From: an uncultured Alphaproteobacteria bacterium
GTDB taxonomy: Bacteria; Pseudomonadota; Alphaproteobacteria; RF32; CAG-239
NCBI GenBank assembly: GCA_944390315.1
Contig: CALXPO010000001.1
Location: 1-35,510 of the forward strand
DNA: 35,510 nt
Reading direction: 5' to 3'
Shown piece by piece: positions 22,571-29,799 of the stretch (its first letter is position 1; every line of letters begins with the position of its first letter). The position numbers and the translations under genes were made by a program. Below the pieces are notes generated by a model. That model was not told where the DNA came from and made no database searches. It saw only the letters and a program-made list of their open reading frames with translations.

Positions 22571-23563
22571 TCAAATCCCCAATGCTTGGCGGGATTTGCT
22601 TTGTCCGGCAAGGCTTTTTTGCATTGCCTCAATATCTGTCAGAGTAAAAGGCAAAGTTTGCGGTGTTACTTTGCCATCCTTAATCCTTGCCAAAAGCTGC
22701 GCTGACTTGCCTGCCATTTGGGGAAGATTATCTTCCTCACCAATATAGCGGTTGAGCGGCAACAGTAGCTCTGTTTTGGTTACGCAAGATATCATGACAT
22801 TTGCCATCATAATTGCCGGCGCAAAATATGAGCCATTGTTGATTTTTTTGCTCTCGGCTTGTTGATTGATGCGGGTTATTTGCAAACCACGCGCCTTGGT
22901 CCTTTCCATTGCGGTTGCCAGAAGCTCTTCCGTGACATAATCAATCTGCGGCAGACTTGCTCTGTGCAGGAACATCGTATCGCAATGATGCCCTAAAACC
23001 CAAGCGTTGATATTTTGAGGTGCAATATATAGCCCCTTCTCTGCCAAAAGCTCACTCATAATCCTGCGGAATCTGGCGGTATCCAAATAACAACCAAGAC
23101 CATAAATCTCGTTTTGCGGCAATTGCTCGCGCGCGATTTGGGTCATGACATCTACCGGATTGGTGATGATGAAGATTTTGGCTTGCGGGCAGAACTGAGC
23201 AACTTCTTGGCAAAATTGCTTCAAAATATCTATGTTCTGAACGGCCTGAAGCAAACGGTCATCAATGCCCCTTTGGGCGGCTTCGGCATATTCTTCCGGA
23301 CGGGGGAATTTGCCCGCGCAGAAAAAAACGAAATCGCAACCTTTCATATCCCGAATATTGGATGTGGCGCGAAAATACCAATCAGAACTTTGCCCCGTCA
23401 TGGCTTGGGCATCTTGAATATCCTCTATCGCACCTTCCACTCGTTTGGAATTATGCGGTGCATACATCACAACCTCAGCGGCTCCCGCAACTTTGGCGTT
23501 TAAGACATAAACCATGGCGTGAACACCTACTTGTCCAGCACCATAAACAAAGACTTTCTTCAT
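22571..23563 (-). CDS. Divergent malate/lactate dehydrogenase-family protein
   Basis: The family oxidises 2-hydroxyacids with NAD(P). The 330-aa protein has GAGQVG (8-13), FCAGKFPRP (81-89, the substrate-loop region), ITNPVDVMT (133-141), LDTARFR (160-166) and GHHCD (191-195), which keeps the catalytic His193 in place of GEHGD. Two features are odd. The residue after strand 2 that should be Asp/Glu for NAD is Ala (MYAPHNSKR, 33-41), followed by Ser-Lys-Arg, which suggests NADP or changed cofactor use. The substrate loop also does not match MDH or LDH. It is monocistronic and divergent from the EamA transporter. Substrate unknown. Confidence 0.8.
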   Translation of the reverse strand: MKKVFVYGAGQVGVHAMVYVLNAKVAGAAEVVMYAPHNSKRVEGAIEDIQDAQAMTGQSSDWYFRATSNIRDMKGCDFVFFCAGKFPRPEEYAEAAQRGIDDRLLQAVQNIDILKQFCQEVAQFCPQAKIFIITNPVDVMTQIAREQLPQNEIYGLGCYLDTARFRRIMSELLAEKGLYIAPQNINAWVLGHHCDTMFLHRASLPQIDYVTEELLATAMERTKARGLQITRINQQAESKKINNGSYFAPAIMMANVMISCVTKTELLLPLNRYIGEEDNLPQMAGKSAQLLARIKDGKVTPQTLPFTLTDIEAMQKSLAGQSKSRQALGI

Positions 23564-23715
23564 AATCTCTCAAAATTTAAATTACTAAATAATATGCTGA
23601 AAATTGTTTTTCGTATAACATAATTTTGTCTAAAAATCAAGTTTTTGATTAAAGGTAATTTAAGATAAATCTGTTACCCTATAGAAAAAATTGCTGTTTA
23701 TGAGGACCAATTGAG

Positions 23716-24579
23716 ATGACATCTTTCCAGCTGATTATCGGATTTTTGATATTCTTTTCTATGGTGATGCGCCCCTTTTTATACAAACCCTGTGTTAAAT
23801 ATTTTCCGGCAGAGTTATCTGCGGCTTTTACAAGTGTTTGGCTGGTGGTCGGCTTGGTGCTTTCTTGGCCTTTTTTCGGACATTTGTTGACAGATGATTT
23901 TGAAAGAATTTGCACCTCGCCTTTCTTGTTGCTCAGCATTTTTAAAGGTGTTTTGCTCTGGGGAATGATTAAGTTTCAGCAAGATGTTAACAAGGAAAGC
24001 ACATCTTCTTCCGTGTTCTTCGGATTTGTGGCTATGGCTTTGGGCTCTTTGGCCAACAACCTCTTCTTCAAAGAAGGATTGCAAAGTTTTCAGCTTATGT
24101 GTATTTGTGCTTTAGGCGGTTTGGGGTTGGTTTTTGTATTACGCGGCGATGCCAAACGTTTGTCGGCTCGCGGTAAAATTGACTTTATGCTCATCACGCT
24201 TTTGGGCGCGGCATTTAGTGTCTTTGACCATTTGGCCATACCTCAGGTGGGATGGTATGCGCATTTGCTCTTCTCTTCCGTGGTAATGTTCTTGGCTTGC
24301 GTGGCTTTCGGAATCTCTAAGCGGGACTATCATAACATCTTTTGTAACAAAGATGTGGTGCTTGCCGGCGTGGTTTATACGGCCTCTGAATTTTTGATTA
24401 TTTATTCTTCCATCAACTTGCTACCTGTTTCCTTTGTGGCGGTCTTTATGCGGATTGCCGCGCCGGTGGTGATGATTGTGTCCGCCCTCCGCTACAAAGA
24501 GCAAACTTGGAAAAATCAGCTTGCCTTCGGCTTATTGGCTATGCTTTTTGTTCTGCCTTTGATTGTGATTAAAAATTAA
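23716..24579 (+). CDS. EamA/DMT-superfamily transporter
   Basis: A ten-helix carrier of the drug/metabolite transporter superfamily. The 287-aa protein has about ten hydrophobic segments in two halves, typical of EamA duplication, and helix 9 with VSFVAVFMRIAAPVVMIVSAL matches the family's end region. It has short loops and no signal peptide. TGAGGA (23701-23706) precedes the ATG. The substrate is unknown. It lies between the divergent dehydrogenase and a separately promoted HAD gene. Confidence 0.78.
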   Translation: MTSFQLIIGFLIFFSMVMRPFLYKPCVKYFPAELSAAFTSVWLVVGLVLSWPFFGHLLTDDFERICTSPFLLLSIFKGVLLWGMIKFQQDVNKESTSSSVFFGFVAMALGSLANNLFFKEGLQSFQLMCICALGGLGLVFVLRGDAKRLSARGKIDFMLITLLGAAFSVFDHLAIPQVGWYAHLLFSSVVMFLACVAFGISKRDYHNIFCNKDVVLAGVVYTASEFLIIYSSINLLPVSFVAVFMRIAAPVVMIVSALRYKEQTWKNQLAFGLLAMLFVLPLIVIKN

Positions 24580-24603
24580 ATAATATTTATATACAAAATC
24601 TTC

Positions 24604-24632
24604 TTGATTTTTGTCTAAAAATAAGGTATATT
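24604..24632 (+). promoter_or_regulatory. Candidate promoter of the HAD-IIA gene
   Basis: TTGATT (24604-24609) and TATATT (24627-24632) are separated by 17 nt. The TTG that opens the frame (24611) lies inside it, which supports the later ATG at 24653. Confidence 0.5.
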
Positions 24633-24652
24633 TTAGGCAAACACTATGCATT

Positions 24653-25528
24653 ATGGAAAAAAGTATTATTATTGTTGACGCCTATGGGGTGTTCAACTTT
24701 GGTCAGGGCATATCCATTCCTGTCCTTAAAGAGTTTCAAAAATGGATAGCAGAGGGAAAGCGCGTTTATATCTTATCCAACACAACGGCAACAAACGTCA
24801 ATGCCGAAAAAAGTTATGCCAAAAAAGGCGTAATAAAAGGCGTTGACTATACGGACTTACTTACGTCCGGACAGTTTGCCTCGGAGGATATACAAGCCGG
24901 AAAATTGCCGATTAAGGGAAACAGATATTATGTTTTCGGAACGGCAAATTTCAAAAGCACAAACCCAATTCCGAGCTTGTTTGAAGGCTCTTCTTATCAA
25001 TGTGTTGACAGCCTTGAGGAAGCTGACTTCATCTACTGCGGAATACCACAGCTGACTGACGAAAACGGGGAAAAGTATGATAGTGTAAAGCTATCCGACT
25101 TTGCTCCTATGGTTAAAAAGCTAGCAGCTTCCGGAAAAACATTGGTCTGTGCTAATCCGGACAAGCGCGCTAACGAAGGCGGTCGCTTTGTGGTTCGTCA
25201 AGGTTCCATCGCAGAGCTCTATGAAAAACTCGGCGGCAAGGTTGTCTATTATGGCAAGCCAGACCCGCGTATTTTTGAAGCTCTGATTGCGCGGTATTGC
25301 CCGGAGGTCCCAAAAGACAAGATTGTCATGATTGGGGATACTTGTACGACAGATATCCTTGGCGCACACCGCGCGGGCATTGAAGCCATCCTGACAATTG
25401 AAGGCGGGGTAACAGAATATTTGCTAAAGGAAAATCATATGTGGTTTGCAGATTTTCTGGAAACTTTGCCAGAGATGGCTCGTCCAGACGAAGTTTGGTC
25501 TAGAGTATCTGAAGAGCCGCTGTTCTAA
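24653..25528 (+). CDS. HAD class IIA protein, TIGR01459-type
   Basis: NagD-like HAD subfamily, best known in Alphaproteobacteria; in vivo substrate unknown. The product is 291 aa from the ATG at 24653. Motif I reads VDAYGVF (8-14): the nucleophile Asp9 is kept, but the second Asp is Tyr, as in the DAWG form of this subfamily. Motif II is ILSNTTAT, and the cap holds IYCGIPQ and CANPDKRA. YYGKPDPRIF supplies the Lys, and MIGDTCTTDILGAHRAG the acidic motif. I reject the upstream TTG start because it overlaps the promoter. It ends in a strong terminator shared with the convergent kdsB. Confidence 0.85.
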   Translation: MEKSIIIVDAYGVFNFGQGISIPVLKEFQKWIAEGKRVYILSNTTATNVNAEKSYAKKGVIKGVDYTDLLTSGQFASEDIQAGKLPIKGNRYYVFGTANFKSTNPIPSLFEGSSYQCVDSLEEADFIYCGIPQLTDENGEKYDSVKLSDFAPMVKKLAASGKTLVCANPDKRANEGGRFVVRQGSIAELYEKLGGKVVYYGKPDPRIFEALIARYCPEVPKDKIVMIGDTCTTDILGAHRAGIEAILTIEGGVTEYLLKENHMWFADFLETLPEMARPDEVWSRVSEEPLF

Positions 25529-25548
25529 CAGCAGAGCTCTTTCCATAT

Positions 25549-25579
25549 AAAAAAAGGCACCATTGAGGTGCCTTTTTTT
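25549..25579. terminator. Bidirectional terminator between the HAD-IIA gene and kdsB
   Basis: AAAAAAAGGCACC and GGTGCCTTTTTTT pair around ATTGA; the stem is nearly identical to the one at 22523. Confidence 0.88.
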
Positions 25580-25593
25580 GTTTTTTTATCAAA

Positions 25594-26367
25594 TTACTTA
25601 ATCCACTTCAGAGCGGCTTCATATTCTTCCGGTGTGTTAACATCTGCCGGAGCTTGGTCTACCAGCTTAATGTTGTCCACAATACGGGCGCGAATGCTCA
25701 TACCGTTTTCCAAAGCGCGGAGTTGCTCCAAAGACTCTCTCTTTTCCAAAATGCCGACCGGAAGGCTGACAAATTTTTGCAAAGAAGAAGCCTTGTAAAC
25801 ATAAATGCCGATATGATGATAGAAATCATGATTATCGCATTTCTCAGGGTCGCGAATATAAGGTGCGGCGGCGCGGGTGAAATATAAGCAACGCGCTTCC
25901 TGCTCTCCTTCTTTCAAACCCATAACGATTTTAACCATTGTCGGGTCGGCAACATCTTTCTCATTCTTAAAGACCATACCGCAAGTGGCGATATCGCAAT
26001 CGGTGCGCTCAATCATCTCAATCAAAGAAAGGTTGACTTTCGGGTCAACGTTCAAACCATCGCCCTGAAAATTGACGACAATGTCATATTTGGTGCCGCT
26101 CGGGTCAATCTCTTTTAAGGCTGCGGCGATACGATCCGTTCCGCTCGGAAGGCTTGGATCGGTCAAGATGGCTTTTGCACCAAACTTCTCGGCTTCCTCA
26201 ACCAAAATCTTATCTCCGGCAGCAATAACAATATCTCCGGGGACATCTTTGCGAACATTTTCATAAACTCTTTGTAAAACCGTTTTGCCGTTGACATCTA
26301 ACAGAGGCTTGTTCGGCAAACGGGTTGAGGCCATACGAACCGGAATCATCGTGATAATTTTAGACAT
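25594..26367 (-). CDS. kdsB: 3-deoxy-manno-octulosonate cytidylyltransferase
   Basis: KdsB activates KDO with CTP to CMP-KDO for the LPS core. The 258-aa protein has the nucleotidyltransferase start IPVRMASTRLPNKPL (8-22), TDPSLPSGTDRIA, the NFQGDGLNVDP metal site (NVQGDEP in most homologs), and a C-terminal NTPEEYEAA close. The start at 26367 has AAAGGAT upstream; the frame is open 14 codons further but without an SD. It is monocistronic and divergent from the small ORF-murA pair. Confidence 0.93.
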   Translation of the reverse strand: MSKIITMIPVRMASTRLPNKPLLDVNGKTVLQRVYENVRKDVPGDIVIAAGDKILVEEAEKFGAKAILTDPSLPSGTDRIAAALKEIDPSGTKYDIVVNFQGDGLNVDPKVNLSLIEMIERTDCDIATCGMVFKNEKDVADPTMVKIVMGLKEGEQEARCLYFTRAAAPYIRDPEKCDNHDFYHHIGIYVYKASSLQKFVSLPVGILEKRESLEQLRALENGMSIRARIVDNIKLVDQAPADVNTPEEYEAALKWIK

Positions 26368-26549
26368 ATTAATCCTTTCTTTGTTGTCTGAAACGGCTAC
26401 ATTGTACAATAAAATTTACCTAAAATAAAGTTGTTTTTATTTTCTCAGCATAACTCTGAGAATTATGCAAACAGATAAATAAAATAGTGGCTTTTTTTGC
26501 TAAGTGGTTTATAGTGGCAGAATCTTGAAGATTATGCGGGACAATGCTA

Positions 26550-26693
26550 ATGGAACAGAAAAAAAGACCAAACGAGATTAGGTTTGAAAAAGAAGCCAAA
26601 GCTCTGCAAAAAAATTTGGAAAAGCGCAAAAAACAACAATTAGAACGTGAAAAGCTCAAAAAGAAGGAAGCTCGGACTGATGGACAAGATTAA
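26550..26693 (+). CDS. Small Lys/Arg-rich helical protein upstream of murA
   Basis: A 47-aa ORF, very basic and likely one long amphipathic helix, with EKEAKALQKNLEKRKKQQ in the middle and an acidic end. GGGA (26538-26541) is well spaced before the ATG at 26550; an ATG at 26544 is too close to it. Its last 14 bases overlap the start of murA, which argues for real, coupled translation. From memory, many alphaproteobacteria carry a short, Arg/Lys-rich uncharacterised ORF right before murA with a LRxNLxxRKxQ pattern, and this looks like the AT-rich version. Function unknown. Confidence 0.65.
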   Translation: MEQKKRPNEIRFEKEAKALQKNLEKRKKQQLEREKLKKKEARTDGQD

Positions 26694-27978
26694 GATTAGA
26701 GGCGGAAAACAACTGAACGGCGAGATTTTTATCAGCGGGGCAAAAAATGCTGCACTACCCTTGATTTGCGCCAGCTTGCTCACCGATGAAACGGTTACTC
26801 TGACAAATATGCCAATTTTGTCAGATATTAAATCTATGAACTTGCTCTTGGAACAGCTTGGCACAAAGATTGATGCTTTTGATGATTTTGTTGACGGACA
26901 CCCAACCAAAACTTATTCTTATCGCACCCAAGAGCTGACCAGCATTGCCGCTCCTTATGACTATGTGCGCAAAATGCGCGCTTCCTACTATGTGCTTGGC
27001 CCGCTTTTGGCTCGAGCCGGAAAAGTTGAACTCTCTTTGCCGGGGGGATGCGCCATCGGCACAAGACCGATGGATATCCATCTGGCTGCCATGGAAGAGA
27101 TGGGCGCTAAAATTGACATCCGCAACGGCTATGTCTATGGCGAAGTTGAGGGTCGGCTTAAAGGCGCGCATATCGTTTTCCGAAATGTTTCGGTTGGGGC
27201 AACTTGTAATGTTTTGATGGCCGCAGCTTTGGCTGATGGTATTACGGTTTTGGAAAATGCTGCCAAAGAACCCGAAATCAGCGATTTAATCTGTCTCTTA
27301 AATGGCATGGGGGCAAAAATTTCGGGGCTCGGAACCTCTATCTTAACCATTGAGGGGGTTGAAAAGCTGCATGGCGCAAGGCACAAGGTTATCCCCGACC
27401 GCATTGAAGCAGGCTCTTATGCCGTGGCGGCAGCCATCACCGGCGGGAAAATTGAGCTGATTAATGCCCAGCCTAACACTCTTAAAACACCTATGCAGAT
27501 TTTGCAAAAAATGGGCGTGGATGTCAGCCCTACGGAAAGAGGTATTTTGGTTGATGCCTCAAACAAAAAAATCATCGGTGAAGATATTATTACCGAACCC
27601 TTCCCCGGTTTCCCGACAGACCTGCAAGCGCAATTTATGTCTTTGCTCACCGTTGCAGAAGGCGCAGGAATGGTTACGGAAACGATTTTTGAAAACAGAT
27701 TCATGCATGTGCCTGAGCTTATGCGTATGGGCGCGAATATCAATGTGCACGGACATGCATCTGCCATTGTGCGCGGCGTAAAAAAACTCTCCGGCGCGCC
27801 GGTTATGGCTACGGATTTGCGTGCCTCTTTTGCCTTAGTCTTGGCGGGACTTGCTGCCGAAGGCGAAACAATCGTTAACCGCGTTTATCACCTTGACCGC
27901 GGTTATGAAAAGCTGGAAGACAAGCTCAGAGGCGTGGGGGCTGATATTGAACGCATTAAGGAAGCCGAAGAAGAATAG
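26680..27978 (+). CDS. murA: UDP-N-acetylglucosamine 1-carboxyvinyltransferase
   Basis: MurA performs the first committed step of peptidoglycan synthesis, adding enolpyruvate to UDP-GlcNAc. The 432-aa protein has the usual length, the SGAKNAAL motif with Lys22 and Asn23, the catalytic loop PGGCAIGTRPMDIHL with Cys124 (the fosfomycin target), and conserved DLRASFALVLAGLAAEG near the end. The ATG at 26680 has AAGAAGGAAG upstream inside the preceding small ORF; an in-frame start 33 nt earlier would only repeat that ORF's DNA. Confidence 0.96.
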   Translation: MDKIKIRGGKQLNGEIFISGAKNAALPLICASLLTDETVTLTNMPILSDIKSMNLLLEQLGTKIDAFDDFVDGHPTKTYSYRTQELTSIAAPYDYVRKMRASYYVLGPLLARAGKVELSLPGGCAIGTRPMDIHLAAMEEMGAKIDIRNGYVYGEVEGRLKGAHIVFRNVSVGATCNVLMAAALADGITVLENAAKEPEISDLICLLNGMGAKISGLGTSILTIEGVEKLHGARHKVIPDRIEAGSYAVAAAITGGKIELINAQPNTLKTPMQILQKMGVDVSPTERGILVDASNKKIIGEDIITEPFPGFPTDLQAQFMSLLTVAEGAGMVTETIFENRFMHVPELMRMGANINVHGHASAIVRGVKKLSGAPVMATDLRASFALVLAGLAAEGETIVNRVYHLDRGYEKLEDKLRGVGADIERIKEAEEE

Positions 27979-28026
27979 ATGTTAAATTGTTTTACTTTTT
28001 GAAGAAAAAAGTTGTGTTTTCGGCAA

Positions 28027-28056
28027 TTTAATGTTATTGAGGCTTATAACATTAAA
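28027..28056. promoter_or_regulatory. 10-bp perfect inverted repeat before the GNAT operon
   Basis: TTTAATGTTA (28027-28036) and TAACATTAAA (28047-28056) flank 10 bases and end 14 nt before the start codon, just upstream of the GGGGA SD. It has no T run directly behind it, so an operator or a leader hairpin is more likely than a murA terminator. Confidence 0.5.
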
Positions 28057-28070
28057 GTGGGGATTTTTTT

Positions 28071-28748
28071 ATGGCGGAATCAATTTTTCTTCCAATCAAG
28101 ACTGAACGCTTGATTATTGATGAATTTAAGACATCTGACTTTCACCGGTTGCAAGAAATCGCATTCAACATCAATCATAATGCTGATTTGCACGCTGGAG
28201 AAGGTTATTGTCCTTTTTATACTTTTCAGGTGGACAAAGATACCCCCGACAGAGATAATGTTATCAGAAATAAAGTTTCAGACTTCTTAATCAAAGCCGA
28301 CCGCGAGCGCAAACAAGAACCCCGCTCCACTTATCGTATGGCGGTGCGTTTGCCAAATGGTATGTTAATCGGTAATGCAACGGTTGATATGCTTCCCTTT
28401 GAGGAAAACGGCAAAAAAATTTATGGCGACTTGGGCTATTTTATTGACCCTAAGTTCGGTGCGCATGGTTATGCTACCGAAGCCGTGCGTGGTTTGGTTC
28501 ACCACTTTTTCAAGGTTTATAAAAAATTAGACATTACCGCGCATCCGGCCAATAAGTTCTCTCGCAAACTGATTGAGCGTATCGGCGGCAAGCAAGTTGG
28601 CTATAATGCTGCATCTCATTACGGACACGGGGAGCCTCGCGCCGTATTTGAGGTACATAAAGAAGATTTTTATCGTTCGTCCCCATTTTATCAAAAAATG
28701 CCTAACCTATTAACTTTGCTGATTAACCGTCAGAGAGGCAAAAAATAA
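28071..28748 (+). CDS. GNAT-family N-acetyltransferase (RimJ/RimL type)
   Basis: Transfers an acetyl group from acetyl-CoA to an amine. The 225-aa protein begins with TERLIIDEF, as in RimJ/RimL-like enzymes. It carries the central strands (MAVRLPNGMLIGNATVDML, GDLGYFIDP) and the acetyl-CoA loop FGAHGYATEAVRGLVHHFF (motif A, Gly/Ala-rich), and ends with LDITAHPANKFSRKLIERIG, the usual NxxSxxLxExxG pattern. The substrate is unknown. It is first in a tight operon; vanX-like starts directly after its stop. Confidence 0.85.
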   Translation: MAESIFLPIKTERLIIDEFKTSDFHRLQEIAFNINHNADLHAGEGYCPFYTFQVDKDTPDRDNVIRNKVSDFLIKADRERKQEPRSTYRMAVRLPNGMLIGNATVDMLPFEENGKKIYGDLGYFIDPKFGAHGYATEAVRGLVHHFFKVYKKLDITAHPANKFSRKLIERIGGKQVGYNAASHYGHGEPRAVFEVHKEDFYRSSPFYQKMPNLLTLLINRQRGKK

Positions 28749-29381
28749 ATGTTCAGTGATGCAAATTTGCCGGAGCCTTTAGTTATTTCCGAAATTGAGA
28801 ACCCTGTTTCGTTAACGGAGATAAATGAGGCTGACGGCATTTTTTTTAATCCTAAATTTACACAAATCAAGCTCATCAGAACTTATATTTATAACCTAAT
28901 AAAAAATGCTCAAAAGCATTTGCCGCAAGGTTATCATTTTGTGGTATATGAGGCTTATCGGCCGATGGAAGCACAAATTAAGCTCTGGGACGGCGTGGTC
29001 TGTGAACAGAAAAAGAAACACCCCGAACTGGGTGTTAATTCTGAAGAGTTTATTGCGCTTTGCGATGTTTTTGCCGCCAATCCTTATCGGCAAGGAAGCG
29101 GGCACCAATCCGGGGCTTCGGTTGATATTTCGCTCGTTGATGATGCCGGCAAAGAATATGATATGGGCGGAATGGTACGCGGTTTTGATGAAACAGCTGA
29201 TTTTGACTGTCCGAATATCAGTCCGGAAGGTCGTAAGAATCGTGAGATTTTGCGTGATGCCTTATCTAAAAGCGGCTTGGTTAACTACCCGTCAGAATGG
29301 TGGCATTATTCCTTCGGCGACAGACTTTGGGCGCGCTTGACCGGCTCAAAGCTCGCAATATTCGGCAAACTTGAAAAATAA
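28749..29381 (+). CDS. D-alanyl-D-alanine dipeptidase (VanX/DdpX family)
   Basis: These zinc enzymes cleave the D-Ala-D-Ala dipeptide and are used for resistance or for cell-wall dipeptide recycling. The 210-aa protein has YEAYRP with Arg71, SGHQSGASVDISL with the zinc ligands His119 and Asp126, and SEWWHYSF with catalytic Glu183 and zinc ligand His186; all match VanX. No signal peptide is present, so it acts in the cytoplasm. There are no van regulators or ligases nearby, which suggests recycling or nutrient use rather than glycopeptide resistance. It starts with no gap after the GNAT gene. Confidence 0.9.
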   Translation: MFSDANLPEPLVISEIENPVSLTEINEADGIFFNPKFTQIKLIRTYIYNLIKNAQKHLPQGYHFVVYEAYRPMEAQIKLWDGVVCEQKKKHPELGVNSEEFIALCDVFAANPYRQGSGHQSGASVDISLVDDAGKEYDMGGMVRGFDETADFDCPNISPEGRKNREILRDALSKSGLVNYPSEWWHYSFGDRLWARLTGSKLAIFGKLEK

Positions 29382-29391
29382 GGCTCTGAGA

Positions 29392-29796
29392 ATGACGTTA
29401 GAAGAACTGATTGAAAATTTTGAACTCTTAGAAGATTGGGAAGATAAATATCGCTACCTGATTGATCTCGGAAACAATTTGGAGCCCCTGCCCGCAAACC
29501 TTAAGACCGATGAGTTTAAGGTTATGGGTTGTCAGTCGCAAGTTTGGCTTGTGCCGGAGCTCAAAGACGGACAACTTTCTTTTAAGGGCGACAGCGATGC
29601 CATTATTGTTAAAGGTTTGATTGCCGTGGTCTTAACGATTTTTAAGGGAAAAAGTGCTTCAGAAATCTTAAGCTTTGACATAGACGGTGTTTTTGCTAAA
29701 CTCGGACTTAGAGAACATTTAAGTCCCAGCCGCCGAAACGGTTTGCTCTCCATGATTGAAAAAATTCGTTTTTATGCCGAACATTTGCAGGAATAA
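29392..29796 (+). CDS. sufE: SufE, sulfur acceptor for SufS
   Basis: SufE takes persulfide sulfur from the SufS cysteine desulfurase and hands it on to the SufBCD scaffold. The 134-aa protein has the family start LEELIENFELLEDWEDKYRYLI, the active-site GCQSQVWL with Cys47 and FxIDGVFAKLGLREHLSPSRRNGL at the end. Its length is normal. The ATG at 29392 has AAGG 7-8 nt upstream; a TTG at 29371 overlaps vanX and lacks an SD. It lies 3 kb from sufS/sufD, in a different operon that converges on them. Confidence 0.93.
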   Translation: MTLEELIENFELLEDWEDKYRYLIDLGNNLEPLPANLKTDEFKVMGCQSQVWLVPELKDGQLSFKGDSDAIIVKGLIAVVLTIFKGKSASEILSFDIDGVFAKLGLREHLSPSRRNGLLSMIEKIRFYAEHLQE

Positions 29797-29799
29797 GCT

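Noticed and set aside
28749..29381. Glycopeptide-resistance cluster
   Set aside because: The VanX-like enzyme is alone; there is no vanH, D-Ala-D-Lac ligase or vanRS-type regulator in the window.
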